Below, piece after piece: positions 34,809 to 44,169 of a stretch of DNA of 64,000 nt. The notes under the pieces were generated by a model. That model saw only the letters and a list, made by a program, of their open reading frames with translations, did no database searches and was not told the origin of the DNA. The stretch's first letter is position 1. Every line of letters begins with the position of its first letter. A program made the position numbers and the translations under genes. The DNA is from Gp1-AA133 sp963850425 (GTDB taxonomy: Bacteria; Acidobacteriota; Terriglobia; Terriglobales; Acidobacteriaceae), in contig CAWKLF010000005.1 of assembly GCA_963850425.1 (NCBI GenBank), positions 186,001 to 250,000 of the forward strand, written 5' to 3'.

Positions 34809-36830
34809 GTGATTGACCGCAGAACGTTTCTGAAGTTGAGTACGATGGCTTTCGGGAGCGCGACTCTCATCTCATGCGGCTCTGGCACTGGGTCATCCGT
34901 CTTTCGTAGCACTTTTCCCAGACTATTTACCATCGGTTTACCGGGTCTCGGGCCGGCCGGAGCGAACGAGCTGGGGAACTTCATTCCCGTTGCTTCGCCG
35001 GACACCACGTCGTTTCCGGGCGTCGACTCTTACAAGATCGTGATGGGAGAATTCCAACAGCAGATGCATCCTGACCTGCCCGGTCCAACCACGCTGTGGG
35101 GCTATGCAGATGCAACCAACCCGGTACACAAATATCTCGGTGGCCTGATCGTTGCCCGGAAGCATCGACCGGTCCGCCTGGAGGTCACCAACGCTCTACC
35201 GCCCGTCCACCCTCTGCCGGTTGACACAACTATCATGGGAGCAGAATTGCAGCCCAACCGGGCAGCCGTTCATCTGCACGGTGGCCTCGTGCCGTGGACA
35301 TCGGATGGCGGCCCTTATTCGTGGTTCACGCCTTCGGCCACAGGTCCCAATGAAGGCGCGGGACCCTCCTTTCTGAACCCCGGATCCCAACCCGGGCAAG
35401 CGGTCTATTACTATCCAAATGCCCAGAGTGCGCGATTGCTTTGGTACCACGATCACGCCTTGGGCATCACGCGGCTGAATGCCTATGCTGGCCTGGCGAG
35501 CGGCTATCTGATTCGGGATGATTTCGAAGACGCGCTGGTGAATGCCGGCATTCTGCCCACCCGTGAAATCCCTCTCATTATCCAGGACAAGAGTTTCTGT
35601 GACGGTACCGATCCCGACTATCCCTGGGGAAATCCCGGCGACCTTTGGTATGCCCATGCCTACGATACCGAGCGCTGGGAGCGGGGCGGAAACAATCTTC
35701 TCAATATGCCCGCCCAGTCCATCGTCCCCGAGTTTTTTTCGGACACCACATTGGTTAACGGAGCCGTTTCTCCCTATCTGAATGTTGAGCCTCGACGGTA
35801 CCGCTTTCGTGTTCTGAATGGATCCCAGGCGCGCTTCTTCAACTTGCAGCTCTACTATGCCGACTCGACTGGTTTGGCGGCCGACCTCACCAAGGCCGGT
35901 CCCCCATGCCTGCAACTGGGAACCGAGTGCGGATTTCTTCCAGCGCCCGTGCTGTTCAACAGCCCGCCTGTACCCACTCCCTGGTTAGCGCCCGATGTGG
36001 CGAACGCCGATGGGCTCTACAACCTGCTGCTCGCTCCCGGCGAACGTGCCGACGTGATCATCGATTTTTCGAATGTTCCAGTGGGCGCTCAACTCATTCT
36101 CTACAACGACGCTCCAGCGCCTTTTCCGGCAGGGGACTCGATCAACGATCATGATCATCCCAGCACCGCTCCGAATACTCGCAGCCTGCTGCAATTTCGG
36201 GTGCTCCCGGCAGTCGGCGCAAGCGATCCCCTCGACCTGCAAGGGACATACCTGGCCCTGCAGTCTGCCCTGGCATCATTGCCGGCAGACGTCCTCAATC
36301 CATCCAGCGCCGTCGTGACCAGGGATCTCACCCTGAATGAAGATTTCGATGAGTACGGTCGCCTGCGCCAACGCCTTGGGACAACCGTACAGAACGGAGT
36401 CAACAATGAAGGACAACCCAACTGGGGCCGCGACTACGCCGACATGCCCACCGAGATTGCGCGCAACGGCAGCGTCGAAATCTGGCGCATCTTCAATCTG
36501 ACCGGAGACTGTCATCCCATTCATTTCCACTTGAGCAATGTGCAGATTCTCGGGCGGGCTTCCTTCGATGCCGAAACTCCAAGTTTCACTCGCATCGGCC
36601 CCCTGAAGTCACCCGATCCCAACGAAGCCGGCTGGAAGGAAACCGTGCGCATGAATCCCGGAGAGGTCACGATCGTGATTATGAAGCTGGAACTTCCCAG
36701 CGTACCCTTCTCCGTTCCGCCGAGCCCGCGCCTTCAGACGCACGGAATCAACGGCGCCGAGTACGTTTGGCATTGTCACATTCTGGACCATGAGGAACAC
36801 GACATGATGCGGCCATTAGTCGTCATCTGA
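34809..36830 (+). CDS. Multicopper oxidase (CotA/laccase-like), Tat-exported lipoprotein
   Basis: 673 residues. The N-terminus has a twin-arginine motif (DRRTFLK) and a lipobox-like LISC. All four copper segments are present: HLHGG, WYHDHALG, HPIHFH and HCHILDHEEHDMM, with Met as the T1 axial ligand. The layout resembles CotA, bilirubin oxidase and phenoxazinone synthase. It would oxidise phenols, dyes or metal ions outside the cytoplasm with O2. The start is GTG 34809 behind TAGGAG. It stands alone. Confidence 0.93.
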   Translation: MIDRRTFLKLSTMAFGSATLISCGSGTGSSVFRSTFPRLFTIGLPGLGPAGANELGNFIPVASPDTTSFPGVDSYKIVMGEFQQQMHPDLPGPTTLWGYADATNPVHKYLGGLIVARKHRPVRLEVTNALPPVHPLPVDTTIMGAELQPNRAAVHLHGGLVPWTSDGGPYSWFTPSATGPNEGAGPSFLNPGSQPGQAVYYYPNAQSARLLWYHDHALGITRLNAYAGLASGYLIRDDFEDALVNAGILPTREIPLIIQDKSFCDGTDPDYPWGNPGDLWYAHAYDTERWERGGNNLLNMPAQSIVPEFFSDTTLVNGAVSPYLNVEPRRYRFRVLNGSQARFFNLQLYYADSTGLAADLTKAGPPCLQLGTECGFLPAPVLFNSPPVPTPWLAPDVANADGLYNLLLAPGERADVIIDFSNVPVGAQLILYNDAPAPFPAGDSINDHDHPSTAPNTRSLLQFRVLPAVGASDPLDLQGTYLALQSALASLPADVLNPSSAVVTRDLTLNEDFDEYGRLRQRLGTTVQNGVNNEGQPNWGRDYADMPTEIARNGSVEIWRIFNLTGDCHPIHFHLSNVQILGRASFDAETPSFTRIGPLKSPDPNEAGWKETVRMNPGEVTIVIMKLELPSVPFSVPPSPRLQTHGINGAEYVWHCHILDHEEHDMMRPLVVI

Positions 36831-37099
36831 CTGGTCCAGGTGGACCTATTGTCTTCGACGTCCACGAGTGAACCGTACTATGAATTCACGCCATAGCCGG
36901 TGCCCCACGTTTCGTGCTTTCGAAACGTGGGATACCACGGGCCTATTCTTCTTGGTCGTTCGGGGATGTGGCTCACTCCAGGCGGGTGGCCCTATCGGTT
37001 AGTACCGACTCTCGCAGCGAGATTACTGACCCTGACTAGACGCCAGCCGCTGCCGAAACTCGTTCACATCTAGCGCAGGTGCCCGCGGGATTGCGAACC
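36831..37099. other. Intergenic region with a perfect hairpin
   Basis: A perfect 11-bp stem, CCCACGTTTCG (36904-36914) and CGAAACGTGGG (36921-36931), has the loop TGCTTT. It lies about 75 bases after the multicopper oxidase and may act as a terminator, though no T-run follows. The flanks (TGCC before, ACCACGG after) resemble the hairpin at 32179. No gene is supported. Confidence 0.6.
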
Positions 37100-37453
37100 C
37101 TATCGTGCTTTGGCTGATTCGGTTGTTGTCGGGTTCGTCGACCGGCTGGGTTTCGCAGAGCTCTGCATGGGGGACTGGAGAACGTCCCGATCGGCGATGT
37201 TCTGCGCCAGGGCAAAACTCATCCGACACTCGTGACCGTTGATTCTTTTCGCCGTCGCGTGCGCGATCACGAGGATTTGGTGCAACCGATTGCTGCATTC
37301 CGAGCCCGCCTCTACCTGTTCGAGTATGAGTTCGCAGTGGCCGGCGATTACGGTCAAAGCATTGTTGAGGTCATGGGCCAAGGCACACAATCTGTCTCTC
37401 ATCGCGCGGTCCACGACACCGTTGGATTCTTCCACGGTCGGCCTCCTCTTCAT
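37100..37453 (-). pseudogene. Histidine kinase fragment (HisKA H-box only)
   Basis: 117 residues. LCALAHDLNNALTVIAGHCELILEQ is the phospho-acceptor H-box of NtrB-like sensor kinases (His27 in HDLNN). About 40 residues later the similarity stops, and no ATPase domain follows in any frame. The upstream sensor region is also missing. It is best read as a remnant, although a small free dimerisation domain cannot be excluded. Confidence 0.5.
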
Positions 37454-37984
37454 CTGTTCAGGCCCGTGGCAAGCCTGACCCTATATGTCGCAGAGGTAAG
37501 TGATCCAGGTCACACCGAAGAAAGAAAAGTTGTGCGCCGATTAGTCGTCATGATGCCGATTAGTCGTCGCGAACTGGGCTGGTGGCCCATTCAATCGCGT
37601 TCTGGGCGATTGAGTGGGGTAGCGATACTGCCTGCGATGGTTCGCCTCCGCTCTTTGGACGCTAACCTAGGCTCACACTTACTCCAACAACTCTCTCCTC
37701 CCCACGCGCCCAAACCCCGTCAAGCTCTTTCCTCCACCACCCTAACTTTTCCTTCCCATTTCGGAACCGCATTCGCGCAAATTCCCAGACTTAATCCTTG
37801 ACCTCACACTCCATCATCCGGCACGCTAGCTATAAGGCTTACATATGAAATTATCTTATAGATGTATTTCCTTTATTTCGAGGATTTTCCCTGTAAGCCC
37901 TTTCATCTCAAAGATTTTGACCTCCTTCCCCGCGCATCTCGTTCATTCCATTAGACCGTGGGGGAGGGGGGTGGAGCTCTTATC
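37454..37984. other. Intergenic region, pyrimidine-rich, no gene
   Basis: The plus strand is rich in C and T runs (37690-37760 and 37915-37950). Frames across it have no family features. A G-rich stretch (GGGGGAGGGGGGTGGAG, 37961-37977) just before the next start serves as a strong but unusual ribosome binding region. Confidence 0.45.
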
Positions 37985-38686
37985 ATGTCGTACGACGTTC
38001 ATATCCCTCGTTGCACTCATATCAAAACCAATGGCACCCAGTGCGGCTCCCCGGCTCTTCGCGGACGCCGCTTCTGTTTCTTTCACAAAAACTGGCAGGG
38101 CCAGCGCATTGCGCTGAACGCCCAGCCCGCCGCCCCGCTCAGCTTCACCATGCCCGTGCTCGAGGACGCCGACTCCGTCCAGGTTGCCCTCATGCAGGTC
38201 ATGCGCCTCATCCTGGCCGGGCAGCTAGATCCGAAAATCGCCGGACTCCTCCTCTACGCCCTGCAGACCGCCGCGCTCAACCTCCGCCACATGAAGCTCG
38301 AGCCCTTTCACCACGAGAGCGTCGTCATCGATCCCCGCTCCGTCGCCGACAACAATCTGGACGACAACGCCTGGTGCAAGGAAGAATTTGAAGAGGAGGA
38401 AGAAGAGGACGACGCAGAAGAGGACGAGGAAGAAGAGGACGAAGAAGAAGAGGGCGAGGACGAAGAAGAAGAGCGAAGACGAAGAAGAAGAGCGAAGACG
38501 AAGAATTGGAAGAAGAAGACGAAGACTCTGAAGACGAAGAATCCGAGGACGGAGGCTCCGAAGAAGAAGACGCGGACGAGGAAGGCGAAGAAGATTCTTC
38601 CGAACACGATGAAGAAGATGCCGCCAAAGAGGCGCAACCGGAAAACAAGAAAGCCGCGCGCCCATCAACACAACCAGTCAATGTAG
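37985..38686 (+). CDS. CxxxH-motif protein with acidic tail, frame broken by a 19-bp duplication
   Basis: The N-terminal part (from ATG 37985) has RCTHIKTNGTQCGSPALRGRRFCFFH, a Cys/His motif likely to bind zinc, and a helical middle region. From about codon 135 the tail is a run of Glu and Asp. At 38462-38480 and 38481-38499 an identical 19-base unit occurs twice in tandem. Each copy moves the frame by one, and the current frame becomes Arg/Lys-rich and stops at 38686. The acidic reading continues in another frame to 38880 (EDEDSEDEESEDGG...). Zero or three copies would restore it. The function is unknown. Confidence 0.65.
   Translation: MSYDVHIPRCTHIKTNGTQCGSPALRGRRFCFFHKNWQGQRIALNAQPAAPLSFTMPVLEDADSVQVALMQVMRLILAGQLDPKIAGLLLYALQTAALNLRHMKLEPFHHESVVIDPRSVADNNLDDNAWCKEEFEEEEEEDDAEEDEEEEDEEEEGEDEEEERRRRRRAKTKNWKKKTKTLKTKNPRTEAPKKKTRTRKAKKILPNTMKKMPPKRRNRKTRKPRAHQHNQSM
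38462..38499 (+). repeat. 19-bp tandem duplication in the acidic-tail gene
   Basis: GAAGAAGAAGAGCGAAGAC occurs at 38462-38480 and again, identically, at 38481-38499. The unit is not a multiple of three, so copy number sets the reading frame of everything downstream. Confidence 0.9.
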
Positions 38687-38706
38687 CGCGGGCGCCCTCG
38701 CCCGCG
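38687..38706. repeat. Hairpin repeat CGCGGGCG-CCCT-CGCCCGCG
   Basis: A perfect 8-bp stem with a CCCT loop. A hairpin of the same design (AGGG loop) lies at 62632-62653. Both sit beside GC-rich intergenic sequence, so the end of the acidic reading frame is probably repeat DNA rather than conserved coding sequence. Confidence 0.6.
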
Positions 38707-38851
38707 TCCTCGCCAAGCAAACCTGTCCAATCGGCGCGGGCAGCCTGCCCGGAGCGCGACGAAGGGCCGGCGGCGAACTGGCGTGCCGTCCTCCCTCTGA
38801 CGAGTTCGGTGATCGGCACGCCTGCCGCCAGGGCTTTAACAACGGCCGCTT

Positions 38852-40921
38852 CTAATGACGATCCAAATCGTCACGAGTGACGCGGAACGTGACTGGGGAC
38901 GAAGCGATGCCGCCCGCACTCACGACCAGTTGATACACGCCGGGTCCCACCGCTGGGTTCAGCGTGAATTTGACGCTTTCGTGCGGAATGTTGCCTACGC
39001 TGGTGGAGGTCCAGTCCGTGGACCGGCAATAGAAAACCAGCCCGTGGGAATCCTGAAGCCGGACGATGGGGAAGTTCTCGTTGCTTTGAGAATCATCGCC
39101 ATAGGCCGACGCGTCGGATGGGCCATTCAATTGTCTGCCCGTCAAGGTGAACACGCCATCCTCGCCGCGCCGGACTCTCTCAATGACGGGCAAGTAGGCA
39201 TGGTTGGCCGATCCTCTGGGCGTGTAGGCATAAAGCTGGTTGCCGAGCCCGTCGTTGAACAGCACCTGCCCGTTGGGAAGTACGAGCATCCGCGTCACGA
39301 ACGCGGCAAACGTGGGCAGATTCGGGTCGTTCAAAGGCGGACTTACCGGAGAGATGGTTTCCTCCTTCGGGTCGAAATCAAACAATTGTGTGGGGCTGCT
39401 GAAGACGCCTCCGAACACCAGTCCGACTTGCTGCGCGGATGCGGAGGCATTCGCGGAAATATGGATCTGGTGCCGTGAGTCAATGCTGGTAATAACAGTG
39501 TTTGGCGGGATCACGTTCGAGGCTCCATCAGCCTGGGAAACCGCCCAGAATGCCTGCAAGCCAGCCGTCGAGGGGATATTGGTGATCACGGCCGAACCGG
39601 TCGCCGTATCGCCATTCTGGCTGATCGGATTCGGACCGGCATCGGCCGCCAGCAGAACGTGCCCGTTCGGCAGCAGCGCAGCCGGCGCATCGTCGGCTCC
39701 AAAGTTGGCGTGCCGGACAGTGCCAAATGGATTGCTCAATGTGCCGTGGATATCGGGACCGGCCGCCCAGCTATTGTTCTTCGAGTTGTACAGTGCCGTG
39801 TGCTGGTTCGCTCCGATGACCAGCGCGCGGCCGTCCTGCAGGCGCATTGAAGGGCCAAGTTCAAAACCAAGTTCCGGGCCAGTGAGAACCGGCAAGGTTC
39901 CGCTGGCGGTGCCATCCGCGGGACTGATGGCCGTCCAAACATTCTGCTTCTGATCGTAGACTTCGGCATAACCCTGCCCGGCTGCGACACTCTGAAACAG
40001 ATCGTAAGTGAGGATGCCGCCGCCGGCCAGATTGGCCCAACCTTCTTCGTCGCTGCGGTCGTTGTAAACCTTGGTCGCCGCTTGCGTCCACGAGTCCGTG
40101 TCGACCGAGTACAGGTAAGTCGAATTGTTGAAAATGTTGCCGGCCAGAATGCGGTGGCCGGAGACCAGGATGGCCGGGTCGTCGCCAAAGCAGGCAAGCG
40201 CGATTCCCCTGAACCGAACTGCCTGACTGAGCCCGCTCAGGGTTGCATTCGCGGAGATCGTAACCTGTGTCGCCGAATCCACGCTCACTACCGTGGCGCC
40301 GGCAGGAATTCCGTTTCCGGTGATCGTCCAGCCGGGGGTCAGCCGGTCGGTGGAATAAATTCCCGTAACCACCGGAGAACCGGCCGTCAGCTGCACGTCG
40401 GAAGTCACGTTGCGGTGGCCGCAGCCGCCCACCTCGTTGGGATATGGTGCGATAGGCGACCAGGTGTCCTTGACTGGATCGTAAATTTCTCCGGAAGGCG
40501 CGATGTTCGCGTCGAAGTATGGTCCGGTATACTCGCCGCCCAACAGCCATACTCTTCCGTCTTGCAGGATATTGGTAGCAAAGTAAATGCGCGGGAAACT
40601 CATGGGCGCAAGGGTTGTCCAGGTCCCGTTCACGTAGCTGCCGTGAGCATCGGGGGTGAGCTTGAACCAGTGCTGACCGTCGTCGCCGCTCTGCGCAATG
40701 ACCGTTCCGTCGGTAAGGAGCAACAGGTTGATGACGGAACCGCCGGGGGGCAGGTTGGCTAACGGAGCCCAGTTGGCTGGGGCATTGCGCTCCTGCGCAT
40801 ATGCCATCGAAGTGGTCGCTACCAGTCCGCAGGCTAAAACGAGGCATGTAACCAGAACGTTGACGGTGGGGGTAGTGGGGTTTGTTTTCGAAGTGCGGAG
40901 CAAAGGCAAGTCCAAGCTCAT
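38852..40921 (-). CDS. Exported Kelch-repeat (galactose-oxidase-like) protein
   Basis: 689 residues with a signal peptide ending TSMAYAQ. Kelch blades are visible: LLLTDGTVIAQSGD, ILQDGRVWLLGGE, SGEIYDPVKDTWSPI, DGRALVIGANQHTALYNSKNNSW and LLPNGHVLLAADAG. The C-terminal 100 residues form an early-set beta domain (VFTLTGRQLNG...FTLNPAVGPGVYQLVVSAGG). The Tyr and Cys ligands of copper galactose oxidase could not be located, so enzyme activity is doubtful. Two similar inserts of about 60 residues (178-238 and 438-504) interrupt the propeller. It is convergent with the acidic-tail gene. Confidence 0.85.
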   Translation of the reverse strand: MSLDLPLLRTSKTNPTTPTVNVLVTCLVLACGLVATTSMAYAQERNAPANWAPLANLPPGGSVINLLLLTDGTVIAQSGDDGQHWFKLTPDAHGSYVNGTWTTLAPMSFPRIYFATNILQDGRVWLLGGEYTGPYFDANIAPSGEIYDPVKDTWSPIAPYPNEVGGCGHRNVTSDVQLTAGSPVVTGIYSTDRLTPGWTITGNGIPAGATVVSVDSATQVTISANATLSGLSQAVRFRGIALACFGDDPAILVSGHRILAGNIFNNSTYLYSVDTDSWTQAATKVYNDRSDEEGWANLAGGGILTYDLFQSVAAGQGYAEVYDQKQNVWTAISPADGTASGTLPVLTGPELGFELGPSMRLQDGRALVIGANQHTALYNSKNNSWAAGPDIHGTLSNPFGTVRHANFGADDAPAALLPNGHVLLAADAGPNPISQNGDTATGSAVITNIPSTAGLQAFWAVSQADGASNVIPPNTVITSIDSRHQIHISANASASAQQVGLVFGGVFSSPTQLFDFDPKEETISPVSPPLNDPNLPTFAAFVTRMLVLPNGQVLFNDGLGNQLYAYTPRGSANHAYLPVIERVRRGEDGVFTLTGRQLNGPSDASAYGDDSQSNENFPIVRLQDSHGLVFYCRSTDWTSTSVGNIPHESVKFTLNPAVGPGVYQLVVSAGGIASSPVTFRVTRDDLDRH

Positions 40922-41235
40922 AGTTCACCTCTCCAAAATTGCACACAAGGCCCAGAGCCGCAGGAACCACCGAAGACAGACGTGCTTCAGCCCGATAGGT
41001 AACAAGACAGAAAAATGTTGCACTTGTGAATCAAGGCCGGAAAGCCGGAAACCCGTTCCTGCCTGAGACGCAGGATGCGAAGCCGAAGCAACTTTTACCT
41101 CCGATCTTGCGCGGGTTCCTCTTAACATGCTCATTCCATTGGCACAGTGGAGAGGACGATCGGCATTCCACAATCGGAGCGCATCGGCGGCCGTTGAAGC
41201 GAAGCTAAAATAGATGTGGGAGAGTTGAGTTGCAC

Positions 41236-41676
41236 ATGAAAAAGCCCATCCCTTTGGAATCTGCCTCCGCATTCATCGACGAGAAGATCGAGCAACTTGG
41301 AGACTGGCGCGGACAGACCCTCGCTCATGTCCGTCAACTGATCCACGATGCCGACCCTGCTGTCCGGGAGGAGTGGAAATGGGTCAAGCCAACGAATCCA
41401 GGAGTTCCAGTGTGGTCCCATGACGGCGGCATCTGCACCGGGGAATCGTACAAGCAGGTCGTGAAGCTCACCTTCTTTCGCGGCGCCTCCATCAAGGATC
41501 CGAAGCAGCTCTTCAACTCCAGCCTGGAAGGGAACACGCGGCGTGCGATCGACCTCCGCGAAGGGGAGAAGATCGATGAAGCTGCCTTCAAGCAACTCAT
41601 CCGCGCCGCCGTGGCGGTCAACTCCGCGGCGCGCGCTCCACGAGCAGCCAAAAAACGCGCAGTCAAGAAGAAGTAA
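41236..41676 (+). CDS. DUF1801 domain protein
   Basis: 146 residues. The domain is seen in IDEKIEQLGDWRGQTLAHVRQLIHDADP and EEWKWVKPTNPGVPVWSHDGGICTGESYKQ, followed by VKLTFFRGASIKDPKQLFNSSLEG. The C-terminal tail (RAPRAAKKRAVKKK) is basic. The fold resembles YdhG-like proteins; the role is unknown. ATG 41236 is preferred over a TTG six bases earlier. Confidence 0.88.
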   Translation: MKKPIPLESASAFIDEKIEQLGDWRGQTLAHVRQLIHDADPAVREEWKWVKPTNPGVPVWSHDGGICTGESYKQVVKLTFFRGASIKDPKQLFNSSLEGNTRRAIDLREGEKIDEAAFKQLIRAAVAVNSAARAPRAAKKRAVKKK

Positions 41677-41831
41677 AGCCGGCTTATTACGCACGAATGG
41701 CCTTTCGCGGCCGGATCTTCCTTAATACAAACTCTCGAAGGTTCTGAATCCCTATACTCAGATCGAAGATCGAAATCAGATAGAACGCTGCCTGTCAGGT
41801 TGATGTGATCTGAAATGCGGAGGATTATCCC

Positions 41832-43337
41832 ATGCACGACACGGCCCTGGATACCGACATCCTGATCGTGGGTGCCGGACCGGTTGGTCTGTTTCTTGCG
41901 AATGAATGTGCTCGACGCGGTCTGCGGTTTCGGATCATCGAGGCGCGGGCATCGCAGTCGGAGCACTCCAAGGCTCTCGCCATCTTCCCCAGAACGCTGG
42001 AAATCTTCGATATGGCGGGCCTGGTTCGCCCATTCCTGGAAGCGGCGAACCGGGTGACATCGGTTCAGGTGGTGACAGCAGCCAAGACGCTTGCGCATAT
42101 GCCGTTCCAGCCGGGGGAAACTCCCTACTCATTCGTGGCCATGGTCCCACAAGATGTGACCGAGAAACTGCTGGTGCAGGAGTTGCAACGCAGGGGAGGC
42201 CATGTCGAGTACGAGACCTCATTCCTTTCTGCGATACAACACGACCACCACGTCAGCGCGACACTCGACAACGCTGGAAGACGTCTGGAGGTGACAGCCA
42301 AATTTGTCGTGGGTTGCGATGGCGCGCACAGTGCCGTTCGCCACCTCTTGAACCTCCCGTTCGAAGGCGCCGAGTACAACGACTTGTTCCTGCTGGCTGA
42401 CGCGCAAACCAATGACGTGCTTCCCGCCGATCAATTGCAGTTATGCCCGAGTGAGTTCGGTCCAGTCGCCATCTTTCCGATGAGCGCCACTCGCCGGCGA
42501 ATTGTGGCGACCATCGAACATGCGGATGGCGACGCGCCGACACTGGATCTGGTGCAGAGAATCCTGCGTGAGCGTGGACCGGCAGGCTTTGCAGTTCACG
42601 AGTTGACATGGAGCAGCTATTTCCGGATCCATCACCGCCAGGTGGCTGAATTGCGCGTGGGACGAATGTTTGTGGCAGGCGATGCCGCTCACATTCATAG
42701 TCCATTCGGCGGGCAAGGGATGAACACCGGTCTACATGACATCTGGAATCTGATCTGGAAACTCGATCTCGCCTTGCATGGCCACGAAAACGAGGCGTTG
42801 CTGAATAGCTACACCGCCGAACGACGCCCGGTCATCAAGCAGGTCATTGAGACAACGCATTTGCTGACCAAGGTCATGGGTACACCCAACAAGTTTGCGC
42901 AGGCCATGCGGGACATGGTAATTCCGATGGTTTCGCGCCTGGCGCCCTTTCAGCACGCCTTCGTGCAACGACTCTCGGAACTGGGTATTGCCTATCCCGG
43001 AAGCCCCATTATTGAAGGGGCAGGGGAAAGGTATTTCGACGACTCCATGCGTGGTGGACAAGGCATTCGCAGCGGCTTCTTGCTATTTCTAGGGGATGAG
43101 ATGGAAGCGGCTACGATGGATGCTGCCAAAGACCTGGCTGCTTCACTCGAAGACATTGTCGAAATGCGACGTTCGCATCGATCCGGATTGATGCTAGTTC
43201 GTCCCGACGGCTACGTTGCCTACGAAACGCGCCACGGCGGAATAGTGGAATTGCAGACAGTCCGAGCGATACTACAAACTCAAACCGCTCCGGCAGGAGA
43301 GACGGAGCGGTTCGCAGACGGACGTCCCGCGGCGTAA
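41832..43337 (+). CDS. FAD-dependent aromatic monooxygenase (PheA/TfdB type)
   Basis: 501 residues. FAD motifs are all present: DILIVGAGPVGLFLANECARRG (GxGxxG), VVGCDGAHSAVRHLL (DG) and RMFVAGDAAHIHSPFGGQGMNTGLHDIWNL (GD). The layout is that of class A flavoprotein hydroxylases acting on phenols, pentachlorophenol or polyketides. The C-terminal thioredoxin-like domain is much shorter than in phenol hydroxylase. The substrate is not predictable. It stands alone between DUF1801 and a peroxiredoxin. Confidence 0.9.
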   Translation: MHDTALDTDILIVGAGPVGLFLANECARRGLRFRIIEARASQSEHSKALAIFPRTLEIFDMAGLVRPFLEAANRVTSVQVVTAAKTLAHMPFQPGETPYSFVAMVPQDVTEKLLVQELQRRGGHVEYETSFLSAIQHDHHVSATLDNAGRRLEVTAKFVVGCDGAHSAVRHLLNLPFEGAEYNDLFLLADAQTNDVLPADQLQLCPSEFGPVAIFPMSATRRRIVATIEHADGDAPTLDLVQRILRERGPAGFAVHELTWSSYFRIHHRQVAELRVGRMFVAGDAAHIHSPFGGQGMNTGLHDIWNLIWKLDLALHGHENEALLNSYTAERRPVIKQVIETTHLLTKVMGTPNKFAQAMRDMVIPMVSRLAPFQHAFVQRLSELGIAYPGSPIIEGAGERYFDDSMRGGQGIRSGFLLFLGDEMEAATMDAAKDLAASLEDIVEMRRSHRSGLMLVRPDGYVAYETRHGGIVELQTVRAILQTQTAPAGETERFADGRPAA

Positions 43338-43379
43338 AACAGTACAGGCTTGAGCAGCGGGGCAACTCAAGGGGTGAAG

Positions 43380-43913
43380 TTATTTCGCAACCTGCAACTG
43401 GTCAAGATCGGCCAGCAATTCTTCGCTGTGCCCTTGCGGATTCACCTTCAGATACACCTTCCGAATAACGCCGGTGGGATCAATCAGGAAAGTATTCCGC
43501 GCGGCCAGCGTCATGCCGTTGTATTCCATGACCGAACCGTATTTTTGCACAACGGCATGATCTGAGTCGGATAGCAGCTTGAAGTTCAGGCCCTCTTTCG
43601 CGCAAAAGCCCTTGTGCGAATCGACGTTGTCGACGCTTACACCAACGATCACTGCATTCTTCTGGGTGTACTTATCGAGATCGCGCTGAAAGTTGTGCGC
43701 TTCCACGGTGCAGCCTGAGGTGAAATCCTTGGGATAGAAATAGAGAACGACCCACTTTCCCTTGAACTGATCGAGCGAAACCTGGGCACCTTCCTGGGAA
43801 GGCAAGCTGAATGCAGGCGCCGGGCTGCCCGCCACTGGGGCAGGTTGGTCGGCGGCAAGAGCAAGAATTGTTGTTAACGCGAGAGCTGTGAAAAATACGG
43901 CGAACGATTTCAT
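43380..43913 (-). CDS. bcp: Peroxiredoxin (BCP/PrxQ type), exported
   Basis: 177 residues with a signal peptide ending LALAAD. The peroxidatic Cys is in YPKDFTSGCTVEAHNFQRD. PrxQ/Bcp proteins often have a second Cys five residues on (GCTxEACxF); here that position is His, so resolution must come from another thiol. SDSDHAVVQKYGSVMEYNG and RNTFLIDPTGVIRKVY complete the fold. It would reduce peroxides in the periplasm. Confidence 0.9.
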   Translation of the reverse strand: MKSFAVFFTALALTTILALAADQPAPVAGSPAPAFSLPSQEGAQVSLDQFKGKWVVLYFYPKDFTSGCTVEAHNFQRDLDKYTQKNAVIVGVSVDNVDSHKGFCAKEGLNFKLLSDSDHAVVQKYGSVMEYNGMTLAARNTFLIDPTGVIRKVYLKVNPQGHSEELLADLDQLQVAK

Positions 43914-44169
43914 AATGTCCCTTTCGAATGCGAGTCATGATAAATGATGAGGGCTTGTTGAATGCAGCTGTCTTGCCAGGAAAAAGGAAGTGATGTTGTA
44001 AAAGTTTTGTCTCGGAGTCGGTTCGGGTTCCGTGCAAATTCTGCCGGAATATCCAGGTAGGCTCACTGGGCAAGGCCGATCGACAGCGCTTCAGCGTGCT
44101 GGGAGTGGCCTGATCAATTTTCACGCGGGTTACAATGACTGCCGCGATCAACTCACTATTGCGGAAGCC

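Noticed and set aside
37232..37801. 189-codon plus-strand ORF
   Set aside because: No domain or ribosome binding site; partly antisense to the kinase fragment and partly pyrimidine-rich spacer.
38852..40921. Active copper galactose oxidase
   Set aside because: The Kelch fold fits, but the Tyr-Cys cofactor and copper His ligands could not be placed.
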